Shown in pieces: positions 1 to 8,177 of a stretch of 43,345 bases of DNA. Within the stretch, counting starts at the first letter, position 1, and each line of letters starts with the position of its first letter. The DNA comes from Psychrobacter sp. (lineage in GTDB: Bacteria; Pseudomonadota; Gammaproteobacteria; Pseudomonadales; Moraxellaceae), in the NCBI RefSeq assembly GCF_030454045.1, contig NZ_JAKDJE010000020.1, positions 1 through 43,345 on the forward strand. Reading direction: 5' to 3'. Under the pieces are notes generated by a model that was not told where the DNA came from, searched no databases, and saw only the letters and a program-made list of their open reading frames with translations. Made by a program: the position numbers and the translations under genes.

Positions 1-235
1 TCTCAAGCTCGCCTGTGTCGCTACGGACTCTCTTTTTAGTGTGCCCATTGCGCTTGTTAGGCTTGTCTGCCTTTTCATGCTTGGGGTAACCGAGGTGGTC
101 TTCCATCTCGGCTTCAAGTGCGGTGTCGATAAAAGATTGCATGAGCTGCTTTTGAAAGTCTTTGATGTCATCGAAGCTTTTCATGCTGCTGGCCATTTGC
201 TCAGCCAGTTTCTTGATGTCAGATTGAGTAGTCAT
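1..235 (-). CDS. IS256-family transposase, N-terminal part (cut by window edge)
   Basis: The minus-strand reading frame starts with MTTQSDIKKLAEQMA and runs off the window after about 78 codons. The same residues start the transposase at 28979. IS256-family (mutator-type) transposases are DDE enzymes. Only the N-terminal DNA-binding part is visible here, so the catalytic residues cannot be checked. A GGAGAA ribosome-binding site lies just upstream of the ATG (plus strand ttctcc at 242-247). Confidence 0.85.
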   Translation of the reverse strand, partial: MTTQSDIKKLAEQMASSMKSFDDIKDFQKQLMQSFIDTALEAEMEDHLGYPKHEKADKPNKRNGHTKKRVRSDTGELE

Positions 236-291
236 TGCTTATTCTCCTGTTAGTGGATTATAAGCAGTTACACAGAGTTTGGGAAACTCCC
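1..291 (-). mobile_element. IS256-family insertion sequence, 5' part (runs off the window)
   Basis: This stretch matches 28745-29035 almost base for base, so it is the transposase-start end of a second copy of the IS256-type element annotated at 27667-29035. The outer terminal inverted repeat ends at the GGGAAACTCCC tract at 281-291. After that base the two copies diverge, which fixes the element boundary. The transposase begins at 235 on the minus strand and continues beyond base 1, so whether this copy is intact cannot be told. It is inserted at the beginning of an mcrC-like gene. Confidence 0.9.
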
Positions 292-1614
292 GATTTATCA
301 CTACTCGCTAGTAAAAGTATTGGCGAGCTAGTGACCGCATACCCCAATTTATTGATTTTCCCCGCTCATTTTGAAGACAACGAAGACGATATTGCCAGTA
401 GGCCAACTTTTGAATTAAAGGTGAATGAGTTTCAGACCGTTTTAGAGACAGGCAACGTCATGGGCTTTATTGGTGTGAAAGATACACAGTTAAAAATTCA
501 GTCCCGTTTTGCTCGGGCTTCTGTTGTCGATAGTGATGCCCAATCCAATCAAGAAGAGGTTATTGAAGAAGATTATTTTCTACATTATATGCTGCAAAAA
601 GTATTGTGTATTAACTTGTTCGACTTAAAACATAGCCGAAATCAAACTAACCTATTTGATTTTTTGGTATATTTGTTTCCTTATTTTCTTAAAAAAGCCC
701 TTTCACAGGGCTTATATAAGGAGTATCAAAAGAAAACCTATAATGATAGTAACCTTAAAGGTACTATCGATATTAAAACTCATGTACAGAGAAACTTACC
801 GTTTAGAGGTAACGTTGCCTACAGTGTGCGCGAGCATAGTTTTGATAACCCAATATCACAGCTTATTCGACACACTATAGAGTTTATTAAACAACAACCT
901 AACCTAAGAGGTGTGTTACATAGCGACAGCGAAACACTTGATTTTATCAATCTGATTGTCCAGCATACGCCGTCATATCATGCACGCGATCGATATACTA
1001 TCATCAATACTAACCGTAAGCCCTTTGTCCATCCTTACTTTATGGAATATAGTGGCTTGCAAAAAATCTGTCTGCAAATTTTACGTTATGAAGGTCTGAA
1101 ATACGCTAACAACGATGATAAGGCTCATGGCATTTTGTTTGATGGAGCGTGGTTATGGGAGGAGTACCTCAACACGCTGTTACATCCAATTGGATATGAC
1201 CATCCCACTAACAATACTCAACAAGGTGGTATCAAGGTATATGTTCAAAAGCTTTCAGGGAATAACGTGCGTCGTTATCCTGATTTTATTAAAGACAGTC
1301 GTATTATTTTAGACGCTAAATATAAGCGTATGAAAAATAATGAAATTAATCGTGACGACCTAAACCAATTACTTTCGTATTTGTTTTTATATAAAGCAAG
1401 TATTGGTGGCTATATTGCCCCAAGTGAAACGACAAATTTAGACTTGAAGATGGGATTACTTAATGGCTTCGGTGGCAGTATCTACAAATTTAAATTAGCA
1501 ATTCCACAAGAAGTCACAAGCTACCAAGCATTTAAAAACGCTATTGCTGAGAATGAAACTAAGCTGATTAATGCTATTAAAGAGCTGTCTTCTGAGAAAA
1601 GTAATAATGAATAG
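235..1614 (+). CDS. mcrC: McrC-like restriction subunit, 5' end replaced by IS256
   Basis: The protein resembles McrC, the nuclease partner of the GTPase McrB in McrBC-type modification-dependent restriction. A PD-(D/E)XK-like site is visible near the C-terminus: Asp350 in YPDF, then Asp360-Ala-Lys362 in LDAKYK, followed by a helix with NQLLSYL as expected of this fold. The open frame begins with a TTG at 235 inside the insertion sequence. Only residues from about 20 onward (base 292 on) are native. The true start and the mcrB partner would lie upstream and are separated by the element. The gene could still be translated from an IS-derived start, but without adjacent McrB it is probably not functional. 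The assignment to the McrC family is firm; activity is inference. Confidence 0.8.
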   Translation: MLILLLVDYKQLHRVWETPDLSLLASKSIGELVTAYPNLLIFPAHFEDNEDDIASRPTFELKVNEFQTVLETGNVMGFIGVKDTQLKIQSRFARASVVDSDAQSNQEEVIEEDYFLHYMLQKVLCINLFDLKHSRNQTNLFDFLVYLFPYFLKKALSQGLYKEYQKKTYNDSNLKGTIDIKTHVQRNLPFRGNVAYSVREHSFDNPISQLIRHTIEFIKQQPNLRGVLHSDSETLDFINLIVQHTPSYHARDRYTIINTNRKPFVHPYFMEYSGLQKICLQILRYEGLKYANNDDKAHGILFDGAWLWEEYLNTLLHPIGYDHPTNNTQQGGIKVYVQKLSGNNVRRYPDFIKDSRIILDAKYKRMKNNEINRDDLNQLLSYLFLYKASIGGYIAPSETTNLDLKMGLLNGFGGSIYKFKLAIPQEVTSYQAFKNAIAENETKLINAIKELSSEKSNNE

Positions 1615-1817
1615 TTTGTAATCATACAAGAGTCATTTTGAGAAGCTTTTTAGCCCTGACAGTAGCGTCTATCCTACTTGGATAAGCGTGTTGCGAAGGC
1701 TAGGTTTTGGGGCAGTATCGTGACTAAACAGGAATGACTCAAACCGTAGCCTCGCCACGCCTAGATAAGCAGATAATAGCGGATGGCAGGATTGGCTACT
1801 TTTCACCACTATACAGC

Positions 1818-2315
1818 TCAAACCTCACCCAAATCTTCCATATCCACATACTCTTTTTTACCATGAATCTTATACATCTTGCGATTGATCTCTGGATACA
1901 GGGTAATATCGATCGGTGGTCGGCTGCCGCCCATCAGGTAAGTGGCATCGGCATCGCTCTCATTGCGCATCGAATGCGCCGCGCCATGCGCAGGAAAGCC
2001 GACAAAATCTCCAGCACTCAGCTCATACTGCTCATCACCGTAGCGCAGCGACAGCTCACCTGACAGTACATAAATGAACTCATCCGACTCTTCATGATAG
2101 TGATGCGTCGTCGTCTCATCTCCCGCTTCCACCCGTACGAGGTGCAAGCCAAACTTGGTCAGACCAACGATATCACTGAGCGACACCGTATGGCGGATAG
2201 CGTGCTCATTGAACTGGTGGATATGCTTAGTCTCAGGCGTGTTATCGATATCGGATTTGGTCAAGACGTATGCTTGCGTGTCCTTAGGCGGCTTTTGTTC
2301 TGGTGTCGTCATCAT
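1818..2315 (-). CDS. Cupin-domain protein
   Basis: Small single-domain cupin of about 165 residues. The first cupin motif is visible as HYHEESDEFIYVLSGE (metal-binding His residues and Glu) and the second as GDFVGFPAHGAAH. Such proteins bind a metal and act as sugar isomerases, dioxygenases or sensors; the substrate cannot be told. The start is placed at one of two adjacent ATGs (2315 or 2312) because AAGGAG lies a few bases upstream; a longer frame to 2360 has no such site. It is divergent from the aminotransferase at 2502, sharing a roughly 185-bp promoter region. Confidence 0.75.
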   Translation of the reverse strand: MMTTPEQKPPKDTQAYVLTKSDIDNTPETKHIHQFNEHAIRHTVSLSDIVGLTKFGLHLVRVEAGDETTTHHYHEESDEFIYVLSGELSLRYGDEQYELSAGDFVGFPAHGAAHSMRNESDADATYLMGGSRPPIDITLYPEINRKMYKIHGKKEYVDMEDLGEV

Positions 2316-2501
2316 CGGTCTCCTTGATTGATGCTTTGAGTGTATACCACTATTAGCCAATAGTATCAGGTTTTAAAAGGGACGAAATAGGCGTGATGTT
2401 GATAATCAGACAGCGGCTTTATATATCCTGCATAAAGCGATTGTTGATGACGCCATTCCTGTTGTACCCTGAACCATTATTTTAAATGAAGGAGAGTGCG
2501 G

Positions 2502-3662
2502 GTGTTGTATAACTTTGATGAGGTCATCGATAGACGTGGTACGGGGTCGCTTAAATGGCACTATAGCGATGATACGATTCCGCTGTGGGTGGCGGATATG
2601 GATTTTAAGGCCGCACCGCCTATCTTAAACGCGATTGAGCAAGCCGTACAGCATGGCATATTGGGCTATACCTTACCGACCGAAGCGTTGTATGCGGCGA
2701 TTATTGATTGGCATAGTAGCCGCTATGGATTGATGCTCACGGATAAGGAGATTTTGTTCTCCCCAGGTGTCGTCCCAAGCCTAGCGCTGATGATGAACGT
2801 CTTTACCGAGGTAGGGGATGCGGTACTGGTCAATGATCCTGTGTACACGCCCTTTATGAGCAAAGTCACGCAAAATAAGCGCACGCTGGTGCGCTCAGCG
2901 CTGGTGGAAGCGGACGGCAAATATCGTCTGGACTTGGACGATATGGAAGCCAAAATCATCAAGCACAGTATCAAGCTGTACTTTCTGTGCAATCCGCAAA
3001 ACCCAGGCGGGCGCGTGTGGACGGCGGATGAGCTGAATGCGGTGCTAGACTTGTGCAAAAAGCATGATGTAGCGATTGTCAGTGATGAGATTCACCAAGA
3101 TTTGACCTTGCGCGGGCATACCTTTACACCGTTTTTAACGCTGGCACAAGGTTATGAGCACAAAGTGGTGAGCCTGACCTCGATGACCAAAACCTTTAAT
3201 ATCGCGGGGATCAAAGGCTCGCTGATTTTTGCTAAGGATGCCGCGCTGATAGAAAAAATTGACGCCCAGCAGCATCTAAACGATGAGTATGAGCTCAACA
3301 TGTTCGCCTATGCGGCGATGCACAGCGCCTATCGTGAGGGCGGTGAATGGCTGGCGCAACTGCTTGCCTATATTGAGGACAATATTGAGTTTACCTTGCA
3401 GTTTTTCGCTGAACATCTACCCAATATCAAGGTAATGCGACCAGAAGCGTCTTATCTGATTTGGCTGGATTGCTCAGCATATAGTCAAGACGACGAGCAG
3501 CTTTATGATATTTTACGTGCGGCGAAAGTGGAGCTCAATGCTGGAATCAAATATGGTGAGGAAGGACATCTCAAAATGCGTATCAATGTTGCCTGTCCGC
3601 GTATGCTGTTAGAAGCGGGTTTGGCGCGGATGGTGATGGCGTTTGAGGGGTTGGGGAGTTAA
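2502..3662 (+). CDS. MalY/PatB-type PLP-dependent C-S lyase (aminotransferase fold)
   Basis: Class I/II aminotransferase-fold protein of 386 residues, the usual length of the MalY/PatB group. These enzymes cleave the C-S bond of cystathionine or cysteine conjugates, giving a thiol, pyruvate and ammonia. The N-terminus NFDEVIDRRGTGSLKW and the WVADMDF segment are typical. The PLP lysine is Lys230 in the SMTKTFN motif, and CNPQNPGGRVW is the substrate and cofactor segment. The GTG at 2502 is chosen because AAGGAG at 2489-2494 is then 7 bases away; the GTG at 2496 would leave only one base. The protein is cytosolic. The substrate is not determinable from sequence. Confidence 0.85.
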   Translation: MLYNFDEVIDRRGTGSLKWHYSDDTIPLWVADMDFKAAPPILNAIEQAVQHGILGYTLPTEALYAAIIDWHSSRYGLMLTDKEILFSPGVVPSLALMMNVFTEVGDAVLVNDPVYTPFMSKVTQNKRTLVRSALVEADGKYRLDLDDMEAKIIKHSIKLYFLCNPQNPGGRVWTADELNAVLDLCKKHDVAIVSDEIHQDLTLRGHTFTPFLTLAQGYEHKVVSLTSMTKTFNIAGIKGSLIFAKDAALIEKIDAQQHLNDEYELNMFAYAAMHSAYREGGEWLAQLLAYIEDNIEFTLQFFAEHLPNIKVMRPEASYLIWLDCSAYSQDDEQLYDILRAAKVELNAGIKYGEEGHLKMRINVACPRMLLEAGLARMVMAFEGLGS

Positions 3663-3692
3663 GGCATTGTTGAGAAAATGGGCAATGCCTTA
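3660..3692 (+). terminator. Hairpin after the C-S lyase gene
   Basis: A perfect 10-bp inverted repeat, TAAGGCATTG at 3660-3669 and CAATGCCTTA at 3683-3692, overlaps the stop codon of the preceding gene. No long T run follows, so termination would be weak or factor-assisted. Confidence 0.45.
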
Positions 3693-3745
3693 TTGCTGAC
3701 CTAGTGAAACAAGCAAACTATTGATTCTATTAATCGAGATCAAAC

Positions 3746-4339
3746 ATGGATGAAAAAGTTAAAGCATCATGGGAGCGTGTACTTCACCCCAGGACGCTTA
3801 AAAAAAATATCATTACAGCCTCTATATTTTCGATGGGCTTCGAGATGCTCAAGAATAGTATTGTTGAAAAGATAAAAGGCTTTTTTACTAATGGGTTCGA
3901 TAAAAATGGAATGATTGTTAGCGCTGAGTATAAAGAAAAGGTGCTTGTCTTGAATAGAAGCCGACTCTATGCATCTTTAACGTGGCTACGAGATATGGGT
4001 GCCATTGATGATGAAGATTTAGAGAAATTTGAGTATATCAAAAGGTGCCGCAACACCTTAGCTCATGAAATGTTAACATTTGCTTCGGCTAGGATTGACT
4101 TTGATGTCACAGAAACTTTTGAAGAAATGGTCGGTTTATTGAGAAAGATAGAGATTTGGTGGTTTGTAAACCTAGATATGGCAATAGACCCAGAGGCTTA
4201 TCCTGAAGATCTAGATTTAGAGCAGGTTACTCCAGGTCCATTATGGGGTCTTCAAATGCTTATTGACGTTGCGTTAGGTTCAGAGGATGAGGCGCAAAAA
4301 TACTATAATTACTTTGTCGCAAACTCGGACAAAGTTTAA
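3746..4339 (+). CDS. HEPN-like protein of unknown function
   Basis: This 197-residue, mostly helical protein is not one I can name. Its clearest mark is Arg102-Asn-Thr-Leu-Ala-His107, preceded by helix-forming residues. That matches the R-N-x3-H pattern of HEPN domains, many of which are RNases in toxin-antitoxin or abortive-infection systems. Related HEPN-fold proteins such as MltR-like or DUF4145 types are also possible and need not be toxic. An N-terminal stretch (residues 20-50) is amphipathic. No antitoxin-like partner is adjacent on either side. The ribosome-binding site is weak (GAG ten bases upstream of the ATG). Codon use is more AT-rich than in the preceding gene, which suggests acquisition. 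Confidence 0.6.
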   Translation: MDEKVKASWERVLHPRTLKKNIITASIFSMGFEMLKNSIVEKIKGFFTNGFDKNGMIVSAEYKEKVLVLNRSRLYASLTWLRDMGAIDDEDLEKFEYIKRCRNTLAHEMLTFASARIDFDVTETFEEMVGLLRKIEIWWFVNLDMAIDPEAYPEDLDLEQVTPGPLWGLQMLIDVALGSEDEAQKYYNYFVANSDKV

Positions 4340-4610
4340 GATGTGCATTTCCTCGGAATTTTTCAACTCTCCTACAACTAGCTGCGAATGTATGTTGAAT
4401 TGTACAAAATAGTATGGTCTAAATTTTCAACCACTTCTAAGCTAAAAATACTTATCACACCAAAGCTCAATCGGTCATAACCATTGAACATTAATATCTA
4501 TACCCTTACTCTATCGGAGATAGCTTACCATGCGGGCTTGAGCGCAGGTACTGTTTGGGCGCTTTCACTTTTGTGCCAAGCTCGCCCACTACGCACAAAT
4601 AAAACCACAC
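4340..4610. other. Intergenic, no gene seen
   Basis: AT-rich first half, then a more GC-rich stretch before the end of the glycosyltransferase operon. I see no convincing open frame, RNA gene or strong terminator. Confidence 0.5.
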
Positions 4611-5594
4611 TTAAACAAACGGCGCATCAGGACAATGTGACTCCTCCAGCTCCTGTTCCGTAGGCGCGCGCAGTAGCGTAATCGGCGCTGTCTGCGCCGC
4701 CTGCCAGTCAATTAAGCCAAGCGCGGCAAACTCACCCAGCCAGCCTGCCATTGCCCAATGTTGCCACTGATCATAAAAGCGATTGGCATTGATAACGATG
4801 CTGTCCAAGTGGTTCAGCGGCGGACGATAGACGCCGTGCTGCTGATGGTAGACGATTTCGGCAGTCAGATAAAACGGCATGCCGCACGCGCGTGCGCGAA
4901 ATGCAAAATCGGTATCCTCCGCGCCATAGCCGACATAAGCGGTGTCAAAGCCGCCAAGCGCCTCAAACTGCTGGCGCGTGATGGTAAAGCACAAGCTCCA
5001 AAACGTGCCAAAGTCCTCGGTCTGCGCTATCGCGGCGGGCGCGAGTGAGTCGGTTGGCGCAAAGTTCGGGCGGTAGGGGTTGTATACCGAGAGCGTATCT
5101 AGCGCGGCATCATTCAGCATATCTGCTGCCAGTTCTGTCGATTCGGCGGCTGATAGCGGGCGCGTCAGATATTTGGGCTGTCCCATCAGTAGTGCCTCAG
5201 GGTGCGCCATGAGCTTGCTATATAGTCCCGCGATGCTGTCCACAGCAACCAAGCAATCGACATCTAAGAATATCAGCGCATCATGGCTCGCGTGCGTGGC
5301 GCCGATATTGCGATTGTGCCCGATATCAAAGCGCGCTTGCTTATCGTTGCCATCATTCGTGGTTGGAATCTGCACGATGTTCAGCGCATATTCGCTTAGT
5401 AGGCGCTCGGGGTCGGCGTCGTCATTGACGATGATGACTTCGGCGGGTAGCGTACTGCTGTTGGCAAGCGCGGCAAGCAGATTATATAAGTGCGTGTTGC
5501 GTCCGTAGCAGGTAGTGATGACGCTCACAGGCGCGGTCGGTCGCTTCGGGGAGGCGGTCGGTCGCTTCGGGGAGATTGGGTCGTGATGGATCAT
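4611..5594 (-). CDS. Family 2 glycosyltransferase (last gene of operon)
   Basis: GT-A fold glycosyltransferase of about 327 residues. The nucleotide-sugar binding start is SVITTCYGRN followed by EVIIVNDDAD. The metal-binding acidic motif is LIFLDVDC. Near the C-terminus, GGFDTAYVGYGAEDTDFAFR is the acceptor-side motif found in GT2/GT7-type transferases. The start is placed at ATG 5594 (MIHHDP); a longer frame to 5702 overlaps the preceding gene and has no better initiation site. A perfect 21-bp tandem duplication near the start encodes SPKRPTA twice, a proline- and lysine-rich linker. It is the fourth gene of a minus-strand operon and probably adds a sugar to a cell-surface glycan; donor and acceptor are unknown. 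Confidence 0.8.
   Translation of the reverse strand: MIHHDPISPKRPTASPKRPTAPVSVITTCYGRNTHLYNLLAALANSSTLPAEVIIVNDDADPERLLSEYALNIVQIPTTNDGNDKQARFDIGHNRNIGATHASHDALIFLDVDCLVAVDSIAGLYSKLMAHPEALLMGQPKYLTRPLSAAESTELAADMLNDAALDTLSVYNPYRPNFAPTDSLAPAAIAQTEDFGTFWSLCFTITRQQFEALGGFDTAYVGYGAEDTDFAFRARACGMPFYLTAEIVYHQQHGVYRPPLNHLDSIVINANRFYDQWQHWAMAGWLGEFAALGLIDWQAAQTAPITLLRAPTEQELEESHCPDAPFV
5533..5574. repeat. 21-bp perfect tandem duplication inside the glycosyltransferase gene
   Basis: The 21-bp unit at 5533-5553 is repeated exactly at 5554-5574. Its length keeps frame and duplicates seven residues (SPKRPTA) just before the catalytic domain. Confidence 0.9.
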
Positions 5595-5625
5595 AGGCTT
5601 AGTTTTTCTTATTATTAAATGAATA

Positions 5626-6780
5626 TTAGCGCTCAGGACGCAGCTCAAGTTTGGGCAACAGCCACTCATGAAACCATGCCTTGGTATCGCCATAGTCGCC
5701 AAAGCTGTGCATCAATGCGGCTGCTGAGGTGTCCGAGTCAGGCGCTGTCTGCGTAATGGCTGTCGGCGTAGGCAGCTGACCGTTATTATTTTGCACAGTT
5801 TCACAAAAGTCATCCCAGCTGAGCGCCCGACCTTGCGCAATCAAAGCATTGGCGGTGGCGACTTGCTCGTCATGTGGACGCGCATCAGGCTGTACGATAA
5901 TGGGCGTCTGCTCGTAATAGACCTGCGCGATGCTGTTCAGCCCGCACGCCATAAACAAGGCATCACTATGGATGATAAACGGGCGCACGTCTTTGACCTG
6001 TGTGGCAATATCGACCAAGTGGCGCATGTTATCACTAATAGGACCGAGCGAGATGATAAAGGCATCGGGCAGCAGCTCACGCAATGTGGGCAGGCGCGCA
6101 TCGATGGCTTGGTGTCCGCCATAGCCTTTAATCACCGTGATAATAGGCGCGCCCTCACGATACGGCGTAGCATCGTCTGCTAAATCATTGAGTAATGTCA
6201 AAAACTCGGAACGGGTCAACTCCGCACTGGGCGCTGTACCGATAAAGTCCAAATATAGGCTTTTCTTTGGTATCCATGCAGGCGTGTCTATCGCTTCAAG
6301 CGCACGCGGATACGGTGCAAGCATTGCCAGCGCACCTTTAAAAGCCTCTACGTGCGGCGTATCGTCCCGCACGCCAGTCAGGCGCACGTACAGATACGGC
6401 ATGCTGATCGTGCGACACAGCATGGCAATTTCCACACTGACATCGATGATCATCAGATCAATCTGCCGCGCGTGCAACGCCTTTATCAGCTGATAGCTGC
6501 GCGCTTGAATGTCGCGACTGCCGACAGGGGAATAGTGTAAGCTCTCAGGCTGCCAGTAGTGTCCCGCGCGCCCTTTAATGACATCATCTGCGCGCTCATC
6601 TTCAGGCGCGAGGCGGATGACTTGTGCCTCACTGATATTGCTAAAGCTATAGTCCGCCGCAGACACACTGGTAAACACCGTGAACTGCGCGCGCACAGGT
6701 TCAGGCAACAGCGCCGCCAGCTTGTCCGCCTGCCGACAATGCCCCGAGCCGTGATGATGGGCGTAATAGCCGATGCGCAT
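5626..6780 (-). CDS. GT-B fold glycosyltransferase, MurG-like
   Basis: 384-residue protein with the architecture of MurG-type UDP-sugar transferases. The N-terminal glycine-rich loop is YYAHHHGSGHCRQA (acceptor side). A C-terminal segment, ACGLNSIAQVYYEQTP followed by PHDEQVATANAL, corresponds to the donor-nucleotide binding region of this fold, with a His-x2-Gln pattern as in MurG. No membrane segment is evident, so it would act at the cytosolic face of the inner membrane. It starts 3 bases after the stop of the upstream GT4 gene, showing tight coupling. The sugar and acceptor are unknown. Confidence 0.75.
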   Translation of the reverse strand: MRIGYYAHHHGSGHCRQADKLAALLPEPVRAQFTVFTSVSAADYSFSNISEAQVIRLAPEDERADDVIKGRAGHYWQPESLHYSPVGSRDIQARSYQLIKALHARQIDLMIIDVSVEIAMLCRTISMPYLYVRLTGVRDDTPHVEAFKGALAMLAPYPRALEAIDTPAWIPKKSLYLDFIGTAPSAELTRSEFLTLLNDLADDATPYREGAPIITVIKGYGGHQAIDARLPTLRELLPDAFIISLGPISDNMRHLVDIATQVKDVRPFIIHSDALFMACGLNSIAQVYYEQTPIIVQPDARPHDEQVATANALIAQGRALSWDDFCETVQNNNGQLPTPTAITQTAPDSDTSAAALMHSFGDYGDTKAWFHEWLLPKLELRPER

Positions 6781-6783
6781 CCC

Positions 6784-8055
6784 TTAACCCTCGGCGTGCT
6801 GTGGCAAGGTGTCGAGACTTGGCGTCGCTTGTGGTGCTGGCATGGAAGGTAAATGCTTGGGCGTAGCAGCACTGGGCTTTTGCGCTGTGGATAGCGATTG
6901 TTGTTCTGGTGTCAGCGTTTGATAATACAAGTCTAAATAGCCATCGACCATAGCGGTATCAGCACAAAATAACTTGGCACGCGCACGGCACGCCGCCCGT
7001 GAGATGGTTTTGATATTATCAAAGGCTTTGATAAAGGCGGCTTTGTCTTCTTTCGCGACCACAATGCCCGTTTCAGGCGTGACAATCTCCGCGCACGCAC
7101 CCACATCAAAGCCAATCACAGGCGTGCCGCAGGCGAGACTCTCTGCCAATATCAGCCCATACGGCTCATCCCATGTACTGGTAAACAGCATCGCCGTCGC
7201 TTGACTCAAGTAGCGGTTAATCTCTGCTTTGGTTTTGTGACCAACGTAGTCGAGCAAATCGCTGCCTTGCTGCTTGTCTTGGAGTAATAACGGCGCGACA
7301 AATTGTTCAAAATACTGTGCATTGCTTTTGGGGCCTGCGATAATCAGGCGTTTGCCTGCCGCCAAGCAATATTGCATTGCCAAATGCGTGCCTTTTTCAG
7401 GGCAGATACGTCCGTACCACAGATACACTTCGTCATCGATAGGTGTCAGCTGCGCGTCAAAAGAGTCCACATCAATACCGTTATACACCACTTTAGATGG
7501 CACAAACTCGGCAAACAGCTTTTGCTGGCAGGTACTAATCGAGGTGAATTGCGTATCGGTGCCCAGTTGTAGGGTCAATAATGCCAAACGCAGCTGCGGA
7601 AAAATCGGCGTATGAAAAGTGGTAAAAAAGCGCTTGCCAAAGACCTGACCCATCATCATCGGAATGTGATGCAAGCTGTGATTGTGTACCACATCAATCT
7701 CGCCGCGTCCGTCACGCTCGATGATATCGCGTAGCGCATGTTGATAGGTTAGGTATTGGTACATTTCCTCGCGCCCCATCGCCACCGACTCATGCTCGTT
7801 TGGATAGACCATCGTCTCAAATTCTTGACGCGACAATAGCGGTACAAGGGTCGCCTCCGTCTGACTGTCAGCATGCGCGTAAAGCAGCACCTCGTGCCCC
7901 GCCGCAACCAACTTGTCACACAGCAGATGCGTAATCATCTCAAGCCCGCCTGCGTAAGGCTCAGCAATCGGGTATAAAGAATGCGCAATGATCGCAATGC
8001 GTAAGGGTCGCTTTTGCGGCGTGACAGAAGCAGTGGGTAAAGATAAAGGGGGCAT
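6784..8055 (-). CDS. Family 4 glycosyltransferase
   Basis: GT-B fold enzyme of 423 residues. The N-terminal domain opens with IAIIAHSLYPIAEPYAGGLE, the glycine-rich acceptor-side signature of GT4 proteins. The C-terminal donor domain shows LWYGRICPEKGTHLA and the retaining E-x7-E motif in DEPYGLILAESLACGTPVIG. The tail of about 35 residues is proline- and serine-rich and probably disordered. The ribosome-binding site is GGAAA upstream of ATG 8055. It is the second gene of the operon, 122 bp downstream of the membrane glycosyltransferase, and it stops 3 bases before the MurG-like gene starts. Confidence 0.85.
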   Translation of the reverse strand: MPPLSLPTASVTPQKRPLRIAIIAHSLYPIAEPYAGGLEMITHLLCDKLVAAGHEVLLYAHADSQTEATLVPLLSRQEFETMVYPNEHESVAMGREEMYQYLTYQHALRDIIERDGRGEIDVVHNHSLHHIPMMMGQVFGKRFFTTFHTPIFPQLRLALLTLQLGTDTQFTSISTCQQKLFAEFVPSKVVYNGIDVDSFDAQLTPIDDEVYLWYGRICPEKGTHLAMQYCLAAGKRLIIAGPKSNAQYFEQFVAPLLLQDKQQGSDLLDYVGHKTKAEINRYLSQATAMLFTSTWDEPYGLILAESLACGTPVIGFDVGACAEIVTPETGIVVAKEDKAAFIKAFDNIKTISRAACRARAKLFCADTAMVDGYLDLYYQTLTPEQQSLSTAQKPSAATPKHLPSMPAPQATPSLDTLPQHAEG

Positions 8056-8177
8056 AATATTTCCTATGGCGGCGTTTACTCATCATCGTTATGGCCGCTG
8101 CTGTTATGTTGTTGTTATTGAAAATAAAGATAAAAGTCAGGATAAAAATGTGCGCAAAATAAAAAGTAAAATAAAGG

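Noticed and set aside
5533..5574. Tandem 21-bp duplication as a phase-variation switch
   Set aside because: Units are a multiple of three and only two copies are present, so slippage would not switch the gene off; it only alters a linker.
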